Assembly (NCBI RefSeq): GCF_030651755.1
Contig: NZ_JAUSBZ010000053.1
Coordinates: 1-45,133, forward strand
DNA: 45,133 bases
Direction: 5' to 3'
Origin: Phenylobacterium sp.
GTDB taxonomy: Bacteria > Pseudomonadota > Alphaproteobacteria > Caulobacterales > Caulobacteraceae
Made by a program: the position numbers and the translations under genes. This document shows, in pieces, positions 35,182 through 42,498 of the stretch; position 1 is the first letter of the stretch; each line of letters starts with the position of its first letter. Below the pieces are notes generated by a model that searched no databases, was not told the origin of the DNA, and saw only the letters and a list, made by a program, of their open reading frames with translations.

Positions 35182-35364
35182 ATGGCCGGTCTGAAGGACA
35201 AGCGCGGCTTCATCGACAAGGACCGCCTGGACCTGTCGGAGCGCAAGGCCGTGGAGTACTGGATGAAGCGCTGGGGGGTGACCCGCGACCAGATTACTGC
35301 AGCCCATCGAAAGGTCGGCCGCATGACCAAGGATATCGCGGCCGAACTGGGCAAGCGTCGCTAG
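35182..35364 (+). CDS. DUF3606 family small protein
   Basis: A 60-residue protein: MAGLKDKRGFIDKDRLDLSE, then KAVEYWMKRWGVTRDQITAAHRKVG. This is the DUF3606 pattern; function unknown. AGAAGGAG lies about 11 bases upstream. A palindromic repeat begins at its last base. Confidence 0.85.
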   Translation: MAGLKDKRGFIDKDRLDLSERKAVEYWMKRWGVTRDQITAAHRKVGRMTKDIAAELGKRR

Positions 35365-35411
35365 AGCGCGTTCCGATAGGTGGGAACCGGTTATCGGGAC
35401 GAAACGCGCTC
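35364..35411. repeat. Interspersed palindromic repeat
   Basis: Outer arms GAGCGCGTT (35364-35372) and AACGCGCTC (35403-35411); inner arms CCGATA (35373-35378) and TATCGG (35392-35397); central AACCGGTT; one five-base bulge. Repeats of this gagcgcgtt...aacgcgctc form are, from memory, dispersed in many copies in alphaproteobacterial genomes. Only one copy was found here. The left arm starts at the DUF3606 stop codon. Confidence 0.65.
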
Positions 35412-35428
35412 AAGACTTAGAGTTTAGA

Positions 35429-35444
35429 GCCCGCTGCGGCGGGC
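35429..35444. terminator. Short GC hairpin between convergent genes
   Basis: GCCCGC (35429-35434), loop TGCG, GCGGGC (35439-35444), 28 bases before the end of the facing IclR gene. No U-run. Confidence 0.4.
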
Positions 35445-35471
35445 GGCTGCGCCCCTAGCCTGACGGCGGAG

Positions 35472-36203
35472 TCAGACACCATCCAACTCGCCAATCTCCG
35501 CACAGGTGTCGAGCAGTTGCTCGATAGCGGCGTCAAGGTGTTCTCCTTGCATCACTCTTCGCGGTCCGGAGACGGCGATGGCCGCCACCGGGCGCCCTCC
35601 CTGCCCGTGCAGGACCGCGGCGATCGACAGCGCCCCCGGCGTCAGTCCGCCGCTGAGGGCGTACCCCCGGTCGCGGGTGATCGCGATGTCGGCCATAAGC
35701 TCTTCCACGCTGAATTGGGCGGACGGCGCGGCGCTGAGTCCGCGCTCGACGATGGGACGCGGGTCGGCCATCACACTCAGGAAGGCTCGCCCTGATGCGG
35801 TCATGACCATCGGCGCGCGGGTGCCGTTCATCGGCGTGTATCGCAACAACCTCGCAGCCGCCACGCGATCCAGAAACAGCACCTCGTCGCCGACTGGGGT
35901 CACCAGGATGGCCGTGTCACCCGTCAAGGCGTGAAGTTTCTGCAGGTGGGGCGAGATCGCCCGCCGCAGGGGATGAGCAGAGATAATGCTGACGCCCAAT
36001 TCCCAGGTCCGGAGAGAGGCGCAGTAGCGCGACGTTTCCGGATCCCGCTCCACATAGCCCAGCTCCACCAGTGTGCCGAGCAGGCGGTGGACGTTGCTCT
36101 TATGCAGGCCCGCCGCGTCGCTGATGGCGCTCAGGCGCATGGGGCGGCGGGCATGGGCCAGCATCTCAAGAACCAGCATGCCCTTCGCCACAGTCGTATC
36201 CAT
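35472..36203 (-). CDS. IclR family transcriptional regulator
   Basis: A 243-residue regulator. N-terminal winged helix: AKGMLVLEMLAHARRPMRLS, then SDAAGLHKSNVHRLLGTLVELGYVERDP. C-terminal ligand-binding domain with HLQKLHALTGDTAILVT and VMTASGRAFLSVMAD, and AAIAVSGPRRVM near the end. GGAGGGG lies before the ATG. It is divergent from a large TonB receptor with 155 bases between starts, containing a dyad; it probably regulates that gene and possibly itself. Effector is unknown, often an aromatic or small acid in this family. Confidence 0.94.
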   Translation of the reverse strand: MDTTVAKGMLVLEMLAHARRPMRLSAISDAAGLHKSNVHRLLGTLVELGYVERDPETSRYCASLRTWELGVSIISAHPLRRAISPHLQKLHALTGDTAILVTPVGDEVLFLDRVAAARLLRYTPMNGTRAPMVMTASGRAFLSVMADPRPIVERGLSAAPSAQFSVEELMADIAITRDRGYALSGGLTPGALSIAAVLHGQGGRPVAAIAVSGPRRVMQGEHLDAAIEQLLDTCAEIGELDGV

Positions 36204-36245
36204 CGCTCCCCTCCAGTTTCTGCGAGTCGCCCTAAACCCAACATT

Positions 36246-36264
36246 TGTTCCAAATATCAGAACA
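36246..36264. promoter_or_regulatory. IclR operator candidate
   Basis: TGTTC (36246-36250), nine bases, GAACA (36260-36264), in the space between the iclR-type gene and the TonB receptor. IclR-family proteins bind comparable dyads. The arms are short, so it is only a candidate. Confidence 0.5.
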
Positions 36265-36358
36265 CAATTTCGACAGATAGACTCCTTTCTCGTTTTCGTC
36301 CAGGTTGACGAAATTGCCCGCCGCTATTTGGACAGGGCGTCAAATTCTGGGGGAAACC

Positions 36359-39340
36359 ATGCTGAAGTCCGTGTCCCTTCGCAGCGCGTCCGTCTGCGCC
36401 ATTCTGGCGGGCTCGGCCCTCGCGCTAGGAAGCGGAATCGCCCACGCCCAAGGGACCGAGGTGACCGAGGTTATCGTCACCGGTTCGTTCATCCGCGGCA
36501 CCCCAGAGGACGCCGCCCTGCCCGTGAATGTGCTTTCGGCTCAAGACCTGCAGAAGCAGGGCGCGCCGGCGCTTGTCGATGTCATCAAATCTATTCCCGG
36601 CGTTCAGAGCGTGCTGGGCGAGACCAACCAGTTCGCCAGCCAGGCCACCACGGGCTCGGGGAACATCAATCTTCGCGGCCTGGGGGCTGTCCGCACCCTT
36701 GTCCTGATGAATGGGCGGCGCTTGACCAGTTCGCCGGGCGGCAGCGGCGTTGACACCAATCTGCTGCCCACCGCCGCGATCGGCCGCATCGAGGTGCTCA
36801 AGGACGGCGCGGCGGCGACCTACGGCTCCGATGCGATCGGCGGCGTGGTTAATTTCATCACCCGCCGGGACCTCAACGGCCTGGAGCTGAACGGCAGCTA
36901 TACGCACATTGACGGGTCGGCGGGCGACTACAGCCTCAGCGCCAACTATGGGTGGGTCGGCGAACGCGGGGACATGCTGATCTCACTCGGGCATCGTCAT
37001 CGCTCAGAACTGGACACCCTTGAGCGGGACTGGGCGGTCAACAGCTACCTGGAGAACCCCAACGGCAGTTGGTCGGGCTTCGGCAATCCAGGGACCTATA
37101 TCGCCGGCGCCACGCGGATCGTGGATCCCGCGTGCCAGGCGTTGGGCAACACCCTGGTGACCTCGGCCGCCGGGACGCAGAGCTGCTATTTTCAGTTTGG
37201 CCGCTTCAACAATCTGGTGGAGACCGAGAACCACTATCAGGCCTACGGCCAGCTGAATTGGGATCTCAGCGAAAGGACGAAGCTCCATGCTGAAGTCCTC
37301 TATGCGAGCCACGACGTGCCGCACGAGGGGACCTCCCCTTCCTACGGCCCCACCCAGGCCTTCGGTCCCGGCGCAGCGTCCGGCTCCTTCATCATCCCGC
37401 GCAGCAATCCCGGCCTGTGCGGATCGGCGGGCGCAGGCGCCTGTCTTCCCGGCAGTCTGCTTGGCCAGCTGACCCCGGCTCAACAAGCCGCGGTGAATGG
37501 GTCTGGCTTTGTCGCCGCCAACATTCTGCTGTGGCGGCCCTATGGGGCTGGCGGCAATCCCCTGACCGGCGGCTCCAAGCCCGACCAGCGCTTTTTCGAG
37601 GGACTCCGCTTCTCGGCCGGCCTCACCGGCGAGTTCGGCGGTGGGATGGGCTGGGATCTCGCCGCAACCCACATGATCAATCGCAGCGACATCGTGACCT
37701 ACGACATTCCTGTCGCGCGCCTGCACTACGCCTTGAACGGCTTGGGAGGGCCAGGTTGCGACACCGATCCCGCCACCCCGGGCGTGCAGGGGGGAACCCC
37801 CGGCGTGGGCGCGTGTCTCTATTACAACCCGTTCTCGAGCGGCATCGCGGCGAACGCCGCGACCGGCGAAACCAATCCGAACTATGTGCCTGGCTCTCCG
37901 GCGGCGCTCGCCAACAGTCAGGCGATCGGGGCCTGGCTCTTCCAGCCCTATGGCTACCAGTCCGAGACGACCCTCACGGTGATCGACGCGGTGCTGAACG
38001 GCCAGGCGCCGATCGACTTCGGCGCCGGCCCGGTAGGCTGGGCTCTTGGCGCCCAGCATCGGACCAATGGCTTCTCCAGGGAGGTCAATGACATCAATAA
38101 CATCGCCTTGAATCCCTGCCCCGAGGAGGGGGTCACCAACTGTGTCACGGGCCGCGGCAACGGCGTCTTCGGCTTCCTGGGTCCGCTGAGCGAGCAGGAT
38201 CTTGAAGGCAATGTCTGGGCCGCGTTCGGAGAGCTCCAGGTCCCCATCACCGACGCCCTGTCCATGCAACTGGCCGTCCGCCACGAGGAACACAGCAATG
38301 GCGTCGGCTCGACCACCAATCCCAAGGTGGCCCTCCGCTGGCAGGTGACCGACTGGCTCGCCCTGCGCGGCTCGGCGGGCACCACCTTCCGGGCGCCGAC
38401 CCAGTCGAACCTGCTGCCCGACGCCAACACCACCCAGGCCTTCATCACCCAGACCAGCGGCTATCGGGCGTTCGACACCTTCGGAAACCCAAATCTCCAG
38501 CCGGAGACCGCCAATACCTACAATCTGGGCGCCATCTTCCGCCTGGGCGGCTTCAACGCCACGATCGACTACTGGGCCTTCGACTTCCAGGACACGATCG
38601 AGGCGGAGTCCGGGGCGGGCCTGCTCTCGACGATCTTCCCCAATGGCGCCTCCACGACCTTGCCCAACGGCTGCGTCGATCCGGCGCTATCAGCCCTGGT
38701 GGCCCGCTTCACCTTCCAGAGCGGCGTCTGCGCCCCCAACAATATTCAGCGGGTGCGGCTTGGGGTCATCAACGGCTCGAACATCAAGACCTCCGGGGTC
38801 GACTTCTCCGCCACCTACCGCGCAGACGATGTGTGGGGCGGGGCGATGACTTTTGGCCTCGATGGCTCCTACCTGCTCAAATATGACTCGGCGGCCTCAT
38901 TCATCGAAGGGGTGCAGGTCCAGGGCGCCCAGAAGCTGGCTGGAACCCATGGCGGGACGGCCGGCGGCACGTCGTTCCCCGAACTCCGCGCCAATCTGTT
39001 CGGTGAGTTCACCCGCGACGTCCACAATCTGCGGCTGACCCTGCGATACATTGACAGCATGCAGGACGTGCGGGACGGCCGGTTTGGCGGAACCAATATC
39101 TTCGGCCCGAACGGGGCGGTCGCGGGCTACATCCTGCCGCAGGGCGCCAAACTCGACGCCTTCGTCACGGCGGACGCCAGCTACCGGGTGTTCCTGCCCT
39201 GGGACACCACGGTCACAGCCACCGTCGTCAACCTGTTCGACGCCGACCCGCCCTTCGCCCGCCGCGATCTCAGCTACGATCCGGCGACGGCCAACCCACT
39301 CGGGCGCACCTACCGCTTGAACATGACCAAGCGGTTCTGA
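36359..39340 (+). CDS. Large TonB-dependent receptor
   Basis: A 993-residue outer-membrane receptor from ATG 36359 (GGGGGAAA upstream). Signal peptide ending GSGIAHAQ. TonB-box-like VTEVIVTGSFIRGTPEDAAL; plug with INLRGLGAVRTLVLMNGRRL, IGRIEVLKDGAAATYGSDAI and GGVVNFITRR; long barrel with many extended loops; final YRLNMTKRF with terminal Phe. This is the sphingomonad/Caulobacterales class that takes up plant or aromatic compounds, proteins or sugars; the ligand is unknown. Probably regulated by the divergent IclR protein. A strong intrinsic terminator follows. Confidence 0.95.
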   Translation: MLKSVSLRSASVCAILAGSALALGSGIAHAQGTEVTEVIVTGSFIRGTPEDAALPVNVLSAQDLQKQGAPALVDVIKSIPGVQSVLGETNQFASQATTGSGNINLRGLGAVRTLVLMNGRRLTSSPGGSGVDTNLLPTAAIGRIEVLKDGAAATYGSDAIGGVVNFITRRDLNGLELNGSYTHIDGSAGDYSLSANYGWVGERGDMLISLGHRHRSELDTLERDWAVNSYLENPNGSWSGFGNPGTYIAGATRIVDPACQALGNTLVTSAAGTQSCYFQFGRFNNLVETENHYQAYGQLNWDLSERTKLHAEVLYASHDVPHEGTSPSYGPTQAFGPGAASGSFIIPRSNPGLCGSAGAGACLPGSLLGQLTPAQQAAVNGSGFVAANILLWRPYGAGGNPLTGGSKPDQRFFEGLRFSAGLTGEFGGGMGWDLAATHMINRSDIVTYDIPVARLHYALNGLGGPGCDTDPATPGVQGGTPGVGACLYYNPFSSGIAANAATGETNPNYVPGSPAALANSQAIGAWLFQPYGYQSETTLTVIDAVLNGQAPIDFGAGPVGWALGAQHRTNGFSREVNDINNIALNPCPEEGVTNCVTGRGNGVFGFLGPLSEQDLEGNVWAAFGELQVPITDALSMQLAVRHEEHSNGVGSTTNPKVALRWQVTDWLALRGSAGTTFRAPTQSNLLPDANTTQAFITQTSGYRAFDTFGNPNLQPETANTYNLGAIFRLGGFNATIDYWAFDFQDTIEAESGAGLLSTIFPNGASTTLPNGCVDPALSALVARFTFQSGVCAPNNIQRVRLGVINGSNIKTSGVDFSATYRADDVWGGAMTFGLDGSYLLKYDSAASFIEGVQVQGAQKLAGTHGGTAGGTSFPELRANLFGEFTRDVHNLRLTLRYIDSMQDVRDGRFGGTNIFGPNGAVAGYILPQGAKLDAFVTADASYRVFLPWDTTVTATVVNLFDADPPFARRDLSYDPATANPLGRTYRLNMTKRF

Positions 39341-39368
39341 TCTTCCCCAAAGCGAGGGGTCTCTACGG

Positions 39369-39399
39369 AGGGCTGGCCCGCGGGCCGGCCCTCTTTTTT
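39369..39399 (+). terminator. Intrinsic terminator after the TonB receptor
   Basis: AGGGCTGGCCC (39369-39379) and GGGCCGGCCCT (39382-39392), one G-U pair, then CTTTTTT. Classical rho-independent form; the T-run ends six bases before the facing CinA stop. Confidence 0.9.
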
Positions 39400-39404
39400 C
39401 TGGC

Positions 39405-39887
39405 TCAGGTCTCTGTCGCCCGGCGCAGCAGATCCAGCGCCGCGGCGGCGAAGGCCTCCATATTGGCCGCCCGGTCATCGGAGCCGGTGCGCAGGGTGGT
39501 GACCAGCTCCACAGGCCCAGACAGGGCGATGCAGGTGTGGCCGGCCGGGTCGCCATAGCCATTGCCGGTGGGTCCCGCCGCGCCCGTCTCCGACAGGCCC
39601 CAGTCGGCGCCGAAGCGCTCGCGCACCGTGCGCGCCAGCAACAACGCATAGGGCTCGGACGCCGAGCGCATGCCGGCCACCGCCTCCCGGGGGATCTCCA
39701 GCAGGCTCATCCGCGCCTTGCCCGTATAGACCACCGCGCCCCCCAGATAGTAGGCCGAGGCGCCCGGCACGGCGAGCAGGGCCGCTGAGATCAGGCCGCC
39801 GGAGGAACTTTCAGCCACCGCCACCTTCTGTCCGTGGGCCTTGAGCTGTTCGCCCACCTGCGCCGCCAGTTCCGCCAGATTGCTCAT
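39405..39887 (-). CDS. CinA C-terminal domain protein (nicotinamide-nucleotide amidohydrolase family)
   Basis: A 160-residue stand-alone CinA C-domain from ATG 39887: GQKVAVAESSSGGLISAALLAVPGAS (nucleophile Ser region), YYLGGAVVYTGKARMSLL, GADWGLSETGAAGPTGNGYG. Members deamidate NMN to NaMN in the pyridine-nucleotide cycle (PncC). The N-domain is a separate gene at 1328-2134. The longer frame to 39980 is not needed. Confidence 0.92.
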   Translation of the reverse strand: MSNLAELAAQVGEQLKAHGQKVAVAESSSGGLISAALLAVPGASAYYLGGAVVYTGKARMSLLEIPREAVAGMRSASEPYALLLARTVRERFGADWGLSETGAAGPTGNGYGDPAGHTCIALSGPVELVTTLRTGSDDRAANMEAFAAAALDLLRRATET

Positions 39888-40014
39888 GCCTGTTTCACTC
39901 CCGTTTTCGGCCCCCAGCCTAGCAGGCCAGGATAACGAACGTCTTGGCCGCTGGCGGTCTCGGCCCCATGATGGCGCCAATTAGAAGCGCCGCGATTTTC
40001 GGGAGGATTTTCAC

Positions 40015-41250
40015 ATGGACGCCCAATCACAATGGACGGGCCTGGACGCCAAGCGTCTGGACCGCATCGCCGACCACCTGCAACGCAACTATATCGAGCC
40101 GCAGAAGATCGCCGGCTGTCAGGTGCAGGTCGCCCGCCACGGCCACATCGCCTACGAAAAAGCCTTCGGCTCCATGGATGTGGAGCGGGCCAAGCCGATG
40201 CGCGATGACGCCATCTTCCGCATCTATTCCATGACCAAGCCGATCACCTCGGTGGCGCTCATGACCCTGTATGAAAAGGGTCATTTCCAGCTCACCGATC
40301 CGATCAGCCGATTTGTGCCCTCATGGCGCAACCACCGGGTCTGGGTGTCGGGCGAAGGCGAGGACATGGTCACCGAGGCGCCGCACCGCCCCGTGACCTT
40401 CCGCGACGTGCTGAGCCACACCAGCGGCCTGACCTATGGCGGCGGCCTGCCCGGCATGGGCATCCAGCATCCGGTGGACAAGATCTACCGGGGCCTGAAG
40501 GTCCGCTCGGTCGGCGGCGCGGACTCCATGCAGGAGTTCATGGACAAGCTGTCCCAGGTTCCCCTGCTCTATCAGCCGGGCACGCGCTGGATGTACTCCC
40601 TGGCCACCGACGTCTGCGGCGCCCTGGTCGAGATCATCTCCGGCAAGCCCTTCGACCAGTATCTGAAGGAAGAGATCTTCGAGCCGCTCGGCATGGTCGA
40701 CACCGCCTTCCACGTCGGCCCTGACAAGGTGGAGCGGTTCTGCGCCAACTATCAGCGCGGCCCGGACAAGAAGCTGAAGCTGATCGACGATCCCGGCGGC
40801 GACAGCCAGTTCGTCCGCGAGCCCGGCTTCAAGTCTGGCGGCGGCGGCCTGACCGGCACGGTGGCCGACTATGGCCGCTTTACCGAGATGCTGCGCCGGG
40901 GCGGCGAGTTGGACGGCCACCGGATTCTGGGGCCCCGCACCCTGGAAATGATGCACATGAACCACCTGCCCGGGGGCAAGGACCTGACTCAACTGGCCAT
41001 CGGCGCCTTCTCCGAAACCGCCAATGAGGGCGTGGGCTTTGGCCTCGGCTTCGCCTCCACCATGGGCCAGGTGGAGACCGGTTCGCTCGGCGTCGGCGAC
41101 TACTACTGGGGGGGCGCGGCCTCGACCATCTTCTGGGTCGATCCCAAGGAGGACCTGACGCTGGTCTTCATGACCCAGCTCATGCCGTCCGGCACCTTCA
41201 ACTTCCGCGGCCAGCTGAAGAGCCTGATCTATTCGGCCATCACCGACTAG
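40015..41250 (+). CDS. Serine hydrolase, class C beta-lactamase/esterase family
   Basis: A 411-residue enzyme. SxxK nucleophile motif YSMTKPITS with Ser72 and Lys75; HTSGLTYGGG; second motif around Tyr194 in RWMYSLATDVCG; late WGGAAST in place of the KTG box. This combination is typical of EstB-like esterases and not of true beta-lactamases. There is no signal peptide, so it is probably cytoplasmic. GGAGGA precedes the ATG. Closed by a hairpin. Confidence 0.92.
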   Translation: MDAQSQWTGLDAKRLDRIADHLQRNYIEPQKIAGCQVQVARHGHIAYEKAFGSMDVERAKPMRDDAIFRIYSMTKPITSVALMTLYEKGHFQLTDPISRFVPSWRNHRVWVSGEGEDMVTEAPHRPVTFRDVLSHTSGLTYGGGLPGMGIQHPVDKIYRGLKVRSVGGADSMQEFMDKLSQVPLLYQPGTRWMYSLATDVCGALVEIISGKPFDQYLKEEIFEPLGMVDTAFHVGPDKVERFCANYQRGPDKKLKLIDDPGGDSQFVREPGFKSGGGGLTGTVADYGRFTEMLRRGGELDGHRILGPRTLEMMHMNHLPGGKDLTQLAIGAFSETANEGVGFGLGFASTMGQVETGSLGVGDYYWGGAASTIFWVDPKEDLTLVFMTQLMPSGTFNFRGQLKSLIYSAITD

Positions 41251-41259
41251 GACCACGGT

Positions 41260-41288
41260 CGGCCCGGACGTTCAGCGCGTCCGGGCCG
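41260..41288. terminator. Perfect 11-bp hairpin between convergent genes
   Basis: CGGCCCGGACG (41260-41270), seven-base loop, CGTCCGGGCCG (41278-41288), between the serine hydrolase and the flavin oxidoreductase stops. No U-run. Confidence 0.65.
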
Positions 41289-41307
41289 CGCCGTCGGGCG
41301 CTGTCGC

Positions 41308-42303
41308 CTAGGCTGCGACCGCCAGGGCGTCGCGGGCGGCGCTGGCGATCTCTAGAGAGCGGATGCGCTTGGCCTGATCGAAGATCTGCGCCGTGATGAT
41401 GATCTCGTCGGGACGTTGATCGGCCACGAACCGCTCAAGGCCGGCGCGCACGGTGTCGGGGCCGCCGACCACAGCCTGAGACAAGGGCGAGCCCGGCGCG
41501 ACGGTTCCAGCAAGAATGCCTTCGGCGTCATCGACCGGCGGCGGCAACGGCCCGGGCTGGCCCCGATGCAGGTTCACAAAGGCCTGCTGCAGCGAGGTGA
41601 ACAGAACCTTCGCCTCGGCGTCGGTCTCGGCCGCCACTAGGTTGAGCGCCAGCATCAGGTGCGGCTTGTCCCCCGGTCGGGCGGGTCGGAACTGCTGGCG
41701 ATAGATGTCTGCGGCCTGGTCCATCATGGCCGGCGCGAAATGGGAGGCGAAGGCGTAGGGCAGGCCGAGCGCCGCGGCCAGCTGGGCGCCATAGAGGCTG
41801 GAGCCCAGAACCCAGACCGGCACCTTCGACCCCGAACCCGGCACGGCGCGCACCGTCTGGCCGGGCTGCGGGTCATCCAGCAGGGCCATCAGCTCCATCA
41901 CATCCTGCGGAAACTGGTCGACGCCGCCGGCCAGGTTGCGCCGCAGGACCCGGGCGGTGATCTGGTCGGTGCCCGGCGCCCGGCCGACGCCCAGGTCGAT
42001 CCGCCCCGGATAGAGGGCGTCCAGGGTGCCGAACTGCTCGGCGATGATCAGCGGCGCATGGTTGGGCAGCATGACGCCGCCGGCCCCCAGCCGGATCGTC
42101 GAGGTCCCCTCCCCCACATAGGCCAGCGCCACGGCGGTCGCCGCGCTGGCGATGCCGGTCATGTTGTGATGCTCGGCCATCCAGTAGCGCGCAAACCCCA
42201 GCCGCTCAGCGGCCCGGGCCAGATTGCGGCTGTCGCGAAGGGACTGGCCAGGGCTGCCGCCCTGGACGATGGGCGAAAGGTCGAGAACTGAAAGCGGGAT
42301 CAT
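41308..42303 (-). CDS. Luciferase-like (LLM class) flavin-dependent oxidoreductase
   Basis: A 331-residue monooxygenase-like protein from ATG 42303: [68 protein letters not shown], and [11 protein letters not shown]. This is the MsnO8-type subgroup. It uses reduced FMN on an unknown substrate. The open frame continues 50 codons upstream without homology and is rejected. It borders the lower-GC region. Confidence 0.93.
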   Translation of the reverse strand: MIPLSVLDLSPIVQGGSPGQSLRDSRNLARAAERLGFARYWMAEHHNMTGIASAATAVALAYVGEGTSTIRLGAGGVMLPNHAPLIIAEQFGTLDALYPGRIDLGVGRAPGTDQITARVLRRNLAGGVDQFPQDVMELMALLDDPQPGQTVRAVPGSGSKVPVWVLGSSLYGAQLAAALGLPYAFASHFAPAMMDQAADIYRQQFRPARPGDKPHLMLALNLVAAETDAEAKVLFTSLQQAFVNLHRGQPGPLPPPVDDAEGILAGTVAPGSPLSQAVVGGPDTVRAGLERFVADQRPDEIIITAQIFDQAKRIRSLEIASAARDALAVAA

Positions 42304-42498
42304 GGAGGCTATATAGGTGGGTGCGGGGCAATTGCTCGGGCTCGCACCGAGGGACGGCTGTGCGCCAGTGGCAGACATTGGCCCTCCGCCGGAAACCAGA
42401 CGCTGAAGCTGGCTGTCTTGTTTGGTCCGCTTTCGACAGATAACATGGGCCACCTGCGTCGCCGCGCAAGCGATCAGCCGGTGTATGCGCCAAGCTTG

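Noticed and set aside
37004-38293. Open frame of 429 codons on the minus strand
   Set aside because: Antisense shadow of the large TonB receptor.
42304-42498. tRNA fragment or integration site at the edge of the lower-GC region
   Set aside because: No tRNA-like fold or direct repeat could be recognised; no integrase is in the window.
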